A program made the position numbers and the translations under genes. A stretch of DNA of 64,000 bases. It comes from Membranipora membranacea (taxonomy: Eukaryota; Bryozoa; Gymnolaemata; Cheilostomatida; Membraniporidae). The DNA lies in the NCBI GenBank assembly GCA_914767715.1, contig OU612070.1:20448025-20512024 (forward strand), read 5' to 3'. Below, in pieces: positions 1 through 13,109 of the stretch (the first letter of the stretch is position 1; every line of letters starts with the position of its first letter). The notes under the pieces are model-generated. The model did no database searches, was not told where the DNA came from, and saw nothing but the letters and a program-made list of their open reading frames with translations.

Positions 1-274
1 GGAGATAAGGTTATTAGTGTTTCTTTTAATTAGTTTTGTACGATGGTGAAATTATTAATATTTCTGCATTGTATTCCTCATATGCTTCAATTTGACAGTG
101 CCGCCAGATAATGCTGTACCAAGCTTGTGGCACACAATGTCAAAATAGAGCTGATAAAGCCTGAACTATAAAAGAGAATCTTTCTCTCTGCAAAATAATG
201 TCTTCATCTACAGCTTGAGTCTAATTTAAGTATTTTTTTATTAATTGGATCTCAAGTCTTTGTATTATTATTAC
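1..274 (-). other. T-box gene intron at the left edge
   Basis: Intron after the exon ending at 275 (donor gtaata). The next T-box exon, expected to start like LYVHPDSPF, is not found here. AT-rich; nothing else seen. Confidence 0.7.
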
Positions 275-3200
275 CTTCTTGGTATCGGTGGATCTGCCCT
301 TCCAGCAACCAGCCATGAGCTTCTGTGGTAGGCATATCTATATCTTTTATTGTCCACTGGTGCAATATCAAAGAACACTTGGTAGTTGGCTTTTGGCTCC
401 AAATCCGTAAATGACACACGGAGTGAAGGAAACATTCGCCTACAAAACAAAAGTATAATAGAGTTTCTCTGATCATGTATTAACCATGCGTGATTATGCA
501 CAGTAAAAATTAATCAGCCGCAAACGACCTAATCACCTAACCACCTCAGAATGTGTGCTTGGGAAGGTAACTCTAAGTAATTAGATATTAAGGTGCGGCT
601 GGTGACCAACCCTGACCTTGTTGAAGAAATTTTCTCAAGTTCAACACGTGATAGATGTATTTGTGGCTCTGATAATGGACTGCTTTTCAACAGATAAGCA
701 CCTAAGCTGTGAACATTGACGTCACAACGTTAGCAAAATGCTCTACATCAGGATTTTTGTAGAGAGTTGCCCTGCCTTAGTTTTGCCACAATTCTGGTGC
801 GATTTATAACAAATCTCTCAAGTTGAACGTGTGATTGAGGTATTTATGGTCCCCTTTTCAACAGGTAAGCACCTAAGCTGTGAACATTGATGTCATAACA
901 CAATGCTCTACATCTGGATTTTTGTACAGGATTGTCCTGCCTTAGTTTTGCCACAATGCTGGTGAAATTTTAACATATTTCTCAAGTTCAACACGTGAGA
1001 GATATATTTGTGGCTCTGATTATAGCCCCCTTTTCAACATATGAGCACCAATGCTGTGAACACACGTCATGTCATTAAAACAATGATCTACATCAGGATC
1101 TTCGTAGAGAGTTGCCCTGTCTTCATTTTGCCACAATGCTAGTGTAGTTTCTAACAATCTGCATTTTAATAATATCAGACACAAAACAGGCTAATAAAAA
1201 AATCAGTTTGAGAAGAAAGGATTCCAGATTTGATTTCAACTGTCCACTCTGAATTAAGCTGGTTAATAAAGTAGTGAAATTCCATTCTGTTAACTTGAAA
1301 ATGTTGATGGATTAATATTTCCATGTGAAAATCTGTCCAGTAGAGGTATGATTTACTAATGAAAGAAAATCAAAAATCAATGTAACACCTTTGTTAATAA
1401 TTACTATTTTGATGTGTGGCACCTCTATACCATCTGGTAAATATATGTCTGGGTTTTCATATCTTCATTACAAGATTTTTGAGGGTCTTGACATCTCATG
1501 ATCATTAATCCTAATTGAATCAAGCGTTCTCTTTCTCCACTAGACATCGGTTTTATGCCGGATCAGTTTAAATAACTGATACAAATTTATATATATATTC
1601 ATTGTCATGAACATATAAATATACATATACATTAATTAATGTTATCTAGAGCCTAACATAAAATCTATGGCTGTTGTCTTTTGCGGTTTCAGTTTAGGCC
1701 GAAGTATCACCCTATGGATTTTGGATAGAAAAATGCGACGCATGAAAGATAAGACTCAGATTGATGTGCCAGGCTTTTTATTTATACATTATCCATGATA
1801 CCAGGTCAATATTGTGTTTCATGACAAATCTTCGTATGTTCTGTGCCGACAAATCTCCTTATCAATTTTAACAGCCAATTACAGTTAACATCAATCCCTC
1901 CATGCAAAAGTAACAGGGTGCTTTTAATTGGTCTTAACTAGCGTTAATCCTGTAACTGGTTGTCTTAGACTTTATGATTTCTCTCAGTACCAGCATTTTG
2001 CGCTACTTAGAATATTGGATTATATATAAATACAGAAATGGCAAGTATTTTTAATCCAATTAATTCAAGCTGCTATTTTGCTCACACTTTAGTACCTGTT
2101 CCCAGTTTCGTTTGTGACGCTTAAAAATAATTTAGCTTAAGCAGCTGCAATTTAAGGTGTGACAGGTTGCTGGGACATCATGCAACCTGTGCATTTATGA
2201 TGGCAAACTTGATCAAGATCTACATAATAAGAGCTTTTGGTCCTGCAAGTGGTGCTAAGATCACCTTGCAAATTATTTGTTTCCTGGCAATGCTGATGGC
2301 TTGTTTATCATCAAAATATGTCAAAAATTAATTGCCACTGGCTCATGCAATACCCCTACATCTACTCTCATCAAGATAGGTGCGATTGCGCTACACTTAT
2401 GACAATTTACAGCCTTTAAGGATGGAAGGTGTCATGAGACTACACTCTTCCTCACATTAATTATTATGAGTGAAAACTGAGGCCTGTATAATCGAGTACT
2501 TGGATTTATTTGACACTACCAAATGATAACATCAACCATGGCTGATATTTTCCAACGCTTTGTCACATAAATATGAAGCCGTAATTAGGTGCCAAATGTT
2601 AGAGAAGAAAACAATCCACTAGTACCTGTTTGGTCAAGTGGTTATTAATGACTCTTCACCGGGGTCGCTAATGCGTCCAATGATTTTATTGAATTCAGCT
2701 ATGGCAATATTTACCTGCCCGATTTTGTGATGATCATCTCCGTTCCAAGGTCATGGAACTTCTTCCAGAGGTCTGTCATTTCCAATATACAATTTGCTTT
2801 TGCTAGAGATTCAGAAGGGTTCACCGGGTCCTCAAGAAGGCAATCTAAAAATAAAAGAAAACAAAGTTTTACAAGAGATTACAGACCCATGAAGTTTAGT
2901 GGTGGTGTCCTGCCTTGTAACAGTCAGAAGTGTTAGCTAGTTAATTAATGTTTCTATGGAGTTCTATGGAAAATCAAAAGATTAGTTGGATTATTTGGTA
3001 AAAAAGTTCAGTAGTTCAAAGTTTGGAAATTTAGATGAGGTGCCATTCTCCAAATTAGCTTTTGATAGCTGATGTTTGGTCATGGCATAACAATTGAAGG
3101 TGAAACTGAAATGTGTCATTGTTGCAACCAGTTGTTTGTTACATTCAGCTGCTACCTTTATTTTGTTCCCAATGACACGACCATCGGTTTGTGGTGAACG

Positions 3201-5958
3201 TTTTGGTTTTTGCCACCTCTTGCTTAGAATCTGTCACATTCTTGGCAATATAACTACGTAATCTTATAAAGATTGTTGCTTTACAAAGCAATTAGCTGTC
3301 ATAATTGCCATTGGAGTGGTTTGGTCACTAAATAGTCAGCACCCCATTAGAATGTGTTAATAATTTATATAAATACACATGTCATATTGCCATGACACTG
3401 AACACTGAAACCTGAAACTGTAAAAATCTTTCCACACCAAGAACCACCTTGGCTGGGTCAAACATCTTAGCCCGTTATCAAAGTAATAAGTAGTCCATGG
3501 TAGGTAGGATTATAGTAAATTAGATATCATCAAGATTGCCAGATGATAAAATGGAAACCCAGACCATATTTCTTGGCTTTCTAGTGGAAAGCAAAAGTGG
3601 AAAGTCAAAATTTCCGTAAGGCAATGCGATAGCTTTGTTTCACAAATTTTATCAAGTCCTGACCCAATGGTTTCACCTCAATATTTTTGGATACATTGAT
3701 CAATTTATTGGAGGCCTGAAGGACCTATACGGGACAGATACAACTTTTGCCATCTTCAAAGTAGTGGCTAGAAAGTTTTACAGGGTGTAACAAATTAGTT
3801 TGTATTTTCACTAATTAGCACATTCCTTTGTGAAGAGCGCTGCCTCATTCAAGTCGATTTAGTTTATCTCAAATTGGTTTATGATTTCAAGGTTTATTTT
3901 ATCTGGATAGACTTTTAATTTTTGTATACATAGATATTTCAAACAAGCAAACCTTACAGCTCATCAAAAGCCTGTTTTATACACAATAATGAGGGAGTGT
4001 CAATTTGACTTTTTCTTAATCATTGGTAGTGCCGCTCATTGCTGCTTTGTAATGTTCCCTAAATCCTCATCTGTGAATCCTCAAACTAATGTCAGCGGTC
4101 AGCAGTGTAGATTTATTATTGTTTTAGGTAACTCTTTAACATCACTAGCAGACTTGGTGGTGGCGATCCTGATCAAATGTTACCTTTTTATGGCTGCATA
4201 GTTGAAGGTCTCAAAATAAACCAAATTAACTGTCTGATTATGCATAGACTAGATTGGCTCGTGCTGTTTAGATTTATGTCTCCGCACAATCTCAAATGCT
4301 GTAAACATTTTTAGAATGTGAGCCACTATTGTAACCTGGCCTCTTAAATTTCGAGCATTTTCTTCTCCATGATTTGCTAGACAACACCCTCAATAATATA
4401 CAAAAATCTCACGGCAGAGCCAGGCCGACGTTTAAGCGTGAGTTAGAGTTGACAGATTCAATCAATTTGGGAGACTCTGAAGATAAACAATGAGTTCTGT
4501 GATGATATCAAATTCAACTTTAAAATACACTGGTGTTAATTGCCTTATTTTAGGCAGGTTTGAATGTCGGACCACACACTGATAAAAATCGGGCTGTTAT
4601 TCGCCATGAACCTTGGAAAAAATATTATTGTCAAAATTAAAAAATAATTAATTTGTCATTGAAATTACTGCGAATGAACAATAATCAGAGGGAAAGTAGT
4701 GCTGATCTAGATACCCACACAATTCTATAACCTCCTGTACCCAGTTTATTCAACTTAACAGATTTTCATATGAGGGAAAATAGTGACGTCAATCTCCTAA
4801 TTCTCAAATAATAAATTTATAATCTGTTGTTTTTTTGCAATTCTGCTGCTGACGGTACACATTGACACATATGTGTGACGAGGGAGAAAAGGGTAACCCT
4901 TATACTGATCAGATCTTGTTCAATTATTCACATTATTTTGAACAGACACCTAACCCTTGAAAAAACCACCCAGATATAAACAAGCATTACCTTCAGCGAT
5001 GGAATTCGGGGATAACCTCTCATGCTCAGTGGAATTATCTTCTGCGGTTTCCTCAGGCATCGGGCTTTTCTCCATCTAAAATGAAAAGGAGGTTTTTAAA
5101 ATTCTGTTTGCGTTACGATGTCAAAGCTCACAGATAATTTGAAAGAGAAGATGAAGTGTGTTATCAATGAAAATTTCTAATGAATAATATAATAAGAATT
5201 AAGAGTTTCTTAAATTTATCTTATAATAATGTGATTTTAACTTTAATTGAGCTAGAGGGATTTTATTGTACGTCGCTGTTGCTCGGACACACCCTCGGTG
5301 AAATCATGTATTTATTTTTAAAAAAATATCGTGGGACACGTTCTAGCTGCAATACTATTTTTAGACAAAAACTATGGCCAAATCTTTTTCCCTTAATTTA
5401 ATAATCAGCTCTCACATTCATTATTTTATCCAATGCTGTCGCATTCACGCTATCATCACCAAGATTAAGGATGCAAAAATAAAAATCAACCTATCCTATC
5501 TAATATTTGTCATCAAAAGAAGTAGGACGCATGGCAATGATCATCACATTAACAGGAGCTGAATAAAACTTTCCATAAGGTATTAATAATCCAAAGATGT
5601 TTTATAACTTCTTAATTAAATCTGTGTCATCTTTTATGATAAAAAATTTGAATTGATTGACTTTATCATCACTTTCATCCAAAATCCTCACCTATTTCCA
5701 AATAATACGATGCGAAACACAAAACAAATGTTGAACCTCACTTAAATCAAAGGAGCTATGGAAAAGATATTTTACCTCCGTGTCACTGTCGTTGCTGGTT
5801 TCTGACGCAGGCGAATTCTGGCTGTACAATAATGCATCTATAGAGAATGCTCTAGCTTTACTGGACATACTGCCAGATTCAGGTGATTCTGTTGATGCCA
5901 CATTGCCCGCATCTAGTTCTTCTATATCAATCGGTGGACATGACATACTTTCCTCCAT
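275..5958 (-). CDS. TBX20: TBX20-like T-box transcription factor, 5' part (continues past left edge)
   Basis: Sequence-specific DNA-binding regulator; the family acts in the nucleus in mesoderm, heart and nerve development. Four coding exons are seen: 5776-5958 (ATG at 5958), 4991-5075, 2715-2844 and 275-439. They join in phases 0, 1 and 2 with GT-AG borders, giving about 187 residues before the edge. An eh1-like repressor motif (KARAFSIDALL, residues 34-44) sits near the N-terminus, as in TBX20 (AFSIAALM) and TBX15/18/22. The T-box begins near residue 110 (DLWKKFHDLGTEMIITKSGR), continues with RMFPSLRVSF, and has DNKRYRYAYHRSSWLVAG followed by RADPP, which is characteristic of TBX20. The intron inside SGR-RMFP splits an Arg codon. 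The rest of the T-box and the C-terminus lie to the left of the window. TBX20 is the best subfamily match; the T-box identity itself is near certain. Confidence 0.9.
631..1157. repeat. Three tandem copies of a unit of about 165-180 bp in a T-box intron
   Basis: Copies begin near 631, 811 and 976. Each starts with a variant of tctcaagttcaacacgtg, then tttgtggctctgat or similar, cttttcaacagataagcacc, gctgtgaacattgacgtcat, and ends with ttgccacaatgctggt. Divergence between copies is moderate, so the array is not very recent. It lies in the 2.3-kb intron (440-2714) between the two T-box exons. Each copy keeps an E-box-like cacgtg or relative and a tgacgtca-like stretch. These could be protein-binding sites, but this is inference; it may simply be a minisatellite. 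The rest of the intron shows nothing I can name. Confidence 0.8.
2845..4990 (-). other. T-box gene intron between leader exon 2 and the first T-box exon
   Basis: Bounded by donor gtaatg below 4991 and acceptor tttttag above 2844. AT-rich; no repeat, RNA gene or extra exon recognised. The shorter intron at 5076-5775 is likewise featureless. Confidence 0.6.
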
Positions 5959-5960
5959 TT

Positions 5961-6094
5961 GTTAGCAACTAGAAATAAGAAGTTACCTCAATGAAATGGA
6001 AATTTCCTTGCATTGGCTTTCACATATGTTAGCAACTAGAAATAAGAAGTTACCTCAATGAAATGGAAATTTCCTTGCATTGGCTTTCACATAT
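5961..6094. repeat. Perfect 67-bp tandem duplication just upstream of the TBX20-like start codon
   Basis: The unit at 5961-6027 is repeated at 6028-6094 with no difference I can see, so the event is recent. On the gene strand each unit contains ttatttctag followed by TTGCTAAC, a good 3' splice site two bases upstream of the start-codon context in the proximal copy. The duplication therefore gives two candidate acceptors for a 5' UTR intron. Confidence 0.9.
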
Positions 6095-9000
6095 ACTGGT
6101 AGTTACCCACAGTTAGCGCAGCGGTTGCCCATCAATGTTAATCGGAAAGTAGATATTTGCATTGAAATATAGATACCAAAGGAAATAAACGCCAATGCTT
6201 ACCTGTGTATAGCTCTAATGCAGAATAAGTGTATGAGAGACCTCTCTGTTGTCTTGCTTTATACGAATATCTATTCAGGGTCTGTGATCTCGGTGGTACT
6301 CGCTTCAAAAGAAAGGTGATAACGTGTTAGCCAAATCTTCTAAGTGATAACTTGGTAGACAGCCTCAAGCATCGCCTTGCAACACTGTTACTAATGTTCT
6401 GGTGTAGATCTTAGGGTCTATATTCATTATATCCTATATCGTAGCCTAAGGATATAACACAACACTCATTGTTTTTAGATGTGCTGTGAATTATTGACAC
6501 TGTCTGAGTTACTGCAATCTGATTGGCTGCTGGACAACACATTTAAAATCTTACCACCAACATTTGAAAAAAGAATTACCTGCTTCTGGTATAATGATTA
6601 TGAAGATCATGATATTTGAATAATAAATTTTAGGAGATTATTTTATAAAATGGTGTTAGGAGCAGTTCATTTTTCACTAGACAGTTTGAGCGGAAGCCAT
6701 CTTGTGAAGTTTAGAGCAAACTATGGGTAGATTTGCGCGGTTTTTTCCCACACATAATAATAATAATAATAAGTGAGATTCTATGGATAAATACATCAGT
6801 GGCGATGGAATAAGCGCTAAACAGTAATTCGTGCATGGAAAATAATGTCTTTTTTCCATTGTATACATTCATGTGTGGAAAAAAATGTCTTGCATCTCCC
6901 GCACCACGTCGAATCTTAGCCTGAAAAACCTGAACTTATGGAGGAAAAAACATGTATAAACGACATAATTATTCTCTCGTTCCCAGAGGAGTGGGAAAAT
7001 TAGAGAATTTGTTTTTATCGACCACTAATTATTTGTTTATCTCTACTATTGGCATCCCCTTTCTTTGAGATCATGTGAAAATTAATTTATTATTTAGTTT
7101 AGGTGCCAAATTAGACACATCATTAGCAAAAAAAGTAATCCTTTCCCTAGAAGGTTTACACGTTCAAGTGATGATAGGTATGTTGTTTTGTTGCTACAAC
7201 TATATAAACAAAAATACACAATCTTAGTGACAGGCATTCAAAAAATAAACTGTCATTCCGCTGTACCCACAATAGTGGTAGTACATGGCAGTTCCTATGA
7301 TATGACCGAGGAATAAAGATGATTCAATGCCACGGACTGCTGATGCTGTTGTCATTCAATTTTCCCAAATCAGAAAACAAGACCCTGCAAATTTTGAAGC
7401 ATGAAACCATTGAATAAGCAGGGTGATCCCTGTTTTAAGATCTTTCTATAGCCTAGAATTTTCGCAAAAATGATGTCTGCTCAGGGTTGAAGAACAATAA
7501 TACTCAACCAATACTGCTCTCTATACATATTGTAGATGATAACAGCCTGTAATGTCTATTTATGAAGAATACTAAGTTATTATTATTATAAAAGCAGATT
7601 TTCATGTATTTCAGTCATCGGGATTTTTTAAAAACTGTCTGCCAGCTACCGGTTTTTTCTCACTCGCCAACAGCATTCTATTTTTCGTTAAATGTAAGAT
7701 CTCTCATTGGATGAGCTGTGATTTTTTTTCAATGACTTATGAATTAAAATCGGGTTTCATGTGTAATTGGAAAGGGGGAATTATTATTTAAAGTCATATT
7801 TGGAAGTTGAGTAAAGTCAGATGACTTTAATAGCAGTTGGACTAGACAATTGGGACGCTGATGTCACCGCATCATTATTTAGTAGAGCTTTTCATTTTAA
7901 GTTTAAAAAATGTATCAGTTGGTTCTTGATATTATCTCGAGGCAGTGTCGCACCGCCAGGATTAATAACTCATAATTGTTTTATAAAGTCACCACAGAGC
8001 AAATAGTACAAAAAGTGAAATAGCATGAGATTCATTACAAAAAAAACGAGCACTCATGTAACGGCCTGTTGTGCTTGCCCCTTATCATACAAGTGCGCGT
8101 TTGGTTATTATCAACCATAATTATGGGTGATTGTTTAGGTAATTATTAAATCTAACAATAGCCCAGTCGAGAAAAAAGTTTCAAACTGTTTAATGATTTC
8201 AGATAATTGCTTAGTGAATGGAACTGCAAAACCTCAAACACTGATGTGACGAGACAAGTCTCAACAATTTGAATTCATCACTTGAAATTGACTCTGGGCA
8301 ATAATTATAATTTTGTTTTGGTGTTTTTAGAAGTGTAAAATATCTTTGCAACTTTATGTGTCATTAAAATGAAATCAAATTTCTGCACATAAAACCTGCA
8401 ATCAAATGTTCATTCCAATCGATTTTTGAACTCGAAAATTCTGCTAAGAACACTCTGAGATTGGTTAATCTGTTACTTCATTTTTAATTTATCATTATTT
8501 AAAAAATATAGTAACAAAGTCCCAAATTAAATTTGCCGTATCATATTGTTAATTGATTTTAAACACTTACCCGTAAACCTCAAACACAGCGTCTAGACTC
8601 TCTCAACAACTTAAATTTGACACTTAAAATTTGACTTTGGGCACAAACTATTACTTTTTTTGTGGTTCATTCAAAAATTCTACAAGTAAATTTACATCAA
8701 ACGCTCACATGTCTCTATTCTCTGTTTGAATTGGATTTGTCTGGATTTGAAAGTGTAAAATAATTATGCTCACACTTGCTAAGACAACTTGATGCAATTA
8801 CTATCTGGTCCCAAACCAGTAAAAACTGCCGTTTTAAAATCTGTATGAATTGGTCATGTAGCTTTATTTGACGCACGGGGCCACATGCTCTGGTCATGAT
8901 AATATGTTGTTTGATACATCTGGATTATACGGGCAAATATCCACCCTGGTTGTGACTTGATTGTAGGGTTTACTGTAATGAGAAAATGGTGTAATTGGCA

Positions 9001-10492
9001 GGGGGAGGGGGGAGAGATGAGATGCTCATGTGAACTCTAACATATTCAAATTTTTAATAATGAATTTATATGCAAAATAAAATAATGTATAAGAATTCTA
9101 ATAAAACACTTAGCAATCCATGTGAATTGCGATAATAATCCTATTCCAAAAGCTGTCAACGTACCATGTTATCTGGTAAGCCTCCGGAAAATATTGTATC
9201 CGCAAACTGCGACAAACCGAAACAAGGATTAAGAGAAAATCAATATTATTCTTCTTTTCAGCATTGCCTGTACCAGCATATCACTTGCATATAATTTGAT
9301 TTGTTTTTCTTTACTTACGTCTTTTTCTACCTCATGTTATTTACCCCTAATGCAAAAGCAAAACATTCAATGCTATGATTTTCGCCTTCAATAACATTTA
9401 TTTAAAATAATTCATTGGGGAATGAGTTGATGTGTACTGTGATGTTAATATGCCTGAGACCCACTAATATGAAGTTCTGCCATGCCTACCTGCGCTAAGC
9501 CCTTAACAAATCGGCCACTGTTTTCAGGCTCTAATTTGGGACAATGAGCATAAGGCGGAAACTGATGAGTTAAAAAATAGCAGGCATGGAGAATTAAGGG
9601 ATTGACATTAAATTAAGGCAAAAGAGCAATCTTTTATGTGATGTAACAAAATATTCTGATGTGTTTAGTTTTCGGAGCCATATGATAGATCATTAGTAGC
9701 GGGCAACAATTGTTTATATGCTGTATAATTACAAGGCGCCAATCGAACCTTTACACAAAAAATGGCAGGCTTGTAGCAATATTGTAGCATTTGAAATGCA
9801 AACATTATCTAACGTGAGAGGGTGTGTAATATCAACCTCATTGTGTTGATGATAGATTGATTCTGTACCGGAGATGCATCAGTGCGCGATGCTAATGTTG
9901 TATGCTGAGAAAACATTGCACACTGTCACCTTTCGAATGCCAGGATGTCTCAGCCAACTTGTCCAAAATAAAGAGAATTTTTGGCTATTCTTGTAATAAG
10001 AGAACTTTAAATACCATTCTAAGAGATTATCGATGACCCAACAGCATCAACAATGGAATGCATAGCTATCTCTTTAAAATCAACATATTTACTAGGCGAA
10101 CTAAGACAAGAGAGGTAGTTAAATACACGTGTGTACATTGTGCATGGTCAAATAAAAAAAGGGTGTAGCAAAAGCTGACTGGTTTAATGAATGGTAGTTA
10201 ATGGTTTTAAAACCAGCAACGTATCGTAATTAACTCAAAGCTGGGAGAGAAAACTTAGTAATTAATTTTTACATTAGCGGAGATAGTACTGGTTTTATGC
10301 AGTAGTAAAGTTGAAAATATATGTAAACTTTCTATGACATGAGAAAAATTTGAAATAAGTAGGACAAAATTGAAGCCGTACTGCTTGCTCGGAAATCCGT
10401 AGGTAGTATAAGTGAAGCTTCGGTGCATGCAGGAGTGGTTCAAGGCGCTTTATGTGGCCGGATTAACCAGCTTGAAGCCTCTGAGGTGTTAA

Positions 10493-10670
10493 GGCTTGGT
10501 TCACATTTTCCCAGATGACACTAGGATGCCATCCCAGATGCTTATCCCAGTCACATTATAACATTCATCCCAGATAGCCATGGGATGGCTATCTGGGATG
10601 AATGTTATAATGTGACTGGGATAAGCATCTGGGATGGCATAATGTCATCTGGGACAATATGAACCCAGCC
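10493..10670. mobile_element. Fold-back MITE, PIF/Harbinger-like (TAA target duplication)
   Basis: Nearly the whole element is one inverted repeat: 10493-10580 pairs with 10586-10670 around a 5-base loop, with few mismatches. Ends read GGCTTGGTTCACATT and, on the other strand, GGCTGGGTTCATATT. A 3-bp direct repeat TAA flanks it (10490-10492 and 10671-10673). TAA/TTA duplications and GGC-type ends are typical of PIF/Harbinger elements. It is far too short to encode a transposase and would be moved in trans. Arm identity suggests recent insertion. Confidence 0.8.
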
Positions 10671-13109
10671 TAAGACGTACGAACTTTATTACATTTTGGT
10701 CAAAAACACCCTAGTGAACTCCCTGGGTCCATATAAGGTAAGAGGAAGCTATCTCTTCACATCCAGATCACGAAATTCTTGTAGTAAGTAGGTTAAGTTA
10801 TGTAGGTGAGATCTGATATGAGTCATGGCGAGGTGCTAAGGATAGATAAGGAGGCTGTGAACAATGGATTTATGGATATAAAGTGAAGAATATGAGACCA
10901 GTTGGGTTCAGGAACCTTCTGGAAGGACTCATGACAATTGGGACCCCTGCACGCAAAGCTGTCATTAATTTCTTCAGAGAAAATAGAAGTATCTTCATAT
11001 CCTAAACTGCTGTCTTTATAATAAATTCTTCAAAACAGCCGATTGGCTGCACATGTGACTGAACCTAAATCTAAAGAACTGAGACAGCATTGGGCAAAAG
11101 TTTTATAGTAAATAAAGGTGATCTTCTCTTCAATTTTGCTTCAAAATTGGGAAATCTTCTCTTCAGTTTTTACTCAGACTGACAAAATCTTTTCTTCAAC
11201 TTTAAACCACCCACTTAACTGCAACAACTAAGTTTGAACTTACTCAAAGTCTGTGGCATGATGATTTTCAGAATCAAACTATAAAAGTATAACTATGCTT
11301 CATCGTGACATGTTAGCATTTATTCTGTAAATATATGACTGGCAAAAGGTTATACAGAAACTGAATGAATTTAAATAAAAAGCACTTGATCTTAGGTGAG
11401 TACAATGTCGTTAGAGGGAAAACAACCAGTGAAATTATTTTCCCTCTCAGAACAAAGAACAGTAATTTTAGCTAGACACATGAACAACATCGCCTCAACA
11501 TAAATAACCAGCCATAACCACCACCACTTTCTTCCCAGAGATGTTACTTTTTCTCAGCAAAATGATTGAAAGTTGATGAAGGGAAACCATAATGTATACG
11601 TGTTGTGGGTATAGGAGTTGTCTATCCTATTTTTTTTTATCAAGAATCCTCATCTACCAAGATGTTTGGTATTATGAATTATCATTTGTGTATTTTAAAG
11701 TGCTCTTACTCCGCCTGGGTTGATGGTAGTGGTATCTCATCATTGACCACATCCCCCATTGTAGTGAAAATATTGCAAATGTTGCACATTACATATTTGT
11801 TTATTAGCTATAGTAAACAAAAACCTGTCAAAACCGGCATGGACGAGATTTGCCCAATGGAAAATGGAAATCACCCGGAAATAGAGTCATCTGCCAGCAA
11901 AGCCTCAGATTTCAACGATGGAAAGCTTCTGATAGTTTTCCTTGGTCATGTCATCATCATTGAATTAAAAAATAAATAATTCTCATACAAACAAGGTAAA
12001 TGCCATACTCTTAGTTGTAGCAGCGATTACGTCAGAGTTCGCTCTAGCAGTCTTGCAGCAGTTGTGCAATATCCCCAACTTCTAGGATTGTCGTTCACAA
12101 TTGATTGCAAAATCTCTCAGATTAAAATAAAATATTGAATTTGATTAAAATAATTAATTAAAAACCTATTCAGCCAAAATCTCCACAATCAAATTTTGTA
12201 AGATATCACATTTCTACTGTCTTGCAAAAATCTCACAAGTCTGACAGGAAGGACAAGTTGCACATCTCAGTAACCTGCTACTAAGAGCTGTTCTAGTTAT
12301 CGCTGTTTTTAGTAATATAATCCGCTTTCCTATTCCAATGAAATGCTTGGCTCATTGGTTATACCATCGACCGCCATGGCTCTTGTTAGTCAAAAAGTTT
12401 TAAGGGCAGGTATGGTTTAACTGCAGGGGAATCAGGATCTGAGATCGAATTTTCATCTATTGGGTTGTTTCACAGCAGTTTTCTCCCTTTATTTCTTACT
12501 AACTTATCTCTGCGCAATTCAGCAAAAAAGCCAAAAAAAATTCATTCATGACAACTCATCGGGCCTCAAAACGATGAGGTTCAGGGTATAAGAAAACGTC
12601 CAATATATCTCTCTTTAAAAATTCCTACTGTGATGCTGTCACTTGAATACATGCATATTAATGCTAAGGTTTTAAGACTTTTGAAACTTTTCTGGTTGGA
12701 ACAAAGCTACCTTCTTCACTTTATTTATGACCCAATAATTATGTCTCGTGTTATTCTTTGAGAAGATTTTATTCTATTGTGATTAATAAGGCATATTAGA
12801 ATGGGGAGGAAAATATAATAAAGGGCCTAATTGGGCCTGAATTCAGTAGTAGTACGCTCTGATATGATTTGTCTATCTTACACTGATAATTTATTGAAGA
12901 CGTGACATAATGAATAAAATTTCTAAAAAATGAATAAAGTCCCGTATCACAGTCATATAGACTTGGTCTCAAAAAAGGGGCAAATTTGAAAGAAAAAAAA
13001 TCGCACAGGCTTGTGCCGCTGCTTAAATGCGCTAATAATACCATGCACACCAATACCATATTATATTTATGAAAAAGATTATGCAATGCTTTGCTATAGT
13101 ACAGTAGAA

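Larger units (their letters stand above)
5959..13109. other. Stretch between the TBX20-like gene and the eh1 gene
   Basis: About 7 kb without a convincing exon. It holds the 67-bp duplication (5961-6094), a fold-back element (10493-10670), and a diverged repeat pair: 8235-8410 and 8576-8710 share acctcaaacac, ctcaacaa, aaattgac(t)ctgggca-like blocks in the same order. Open frames here are short, with no splice or family support. If the eh1 exons are an alternative 5' end of the T-box gene, this whole stretch is intronic. Confidence 0.5.

Noticed and set aside
11605-11979. 124-codon plus-strand open frame, with MDEICPMENG and SSASKAS faintly recalling the T-box first exon
   Set aside because: The likeness is weak, the phenylalanine-isoleucine core of eh1 is absent, and no onward exon was found.
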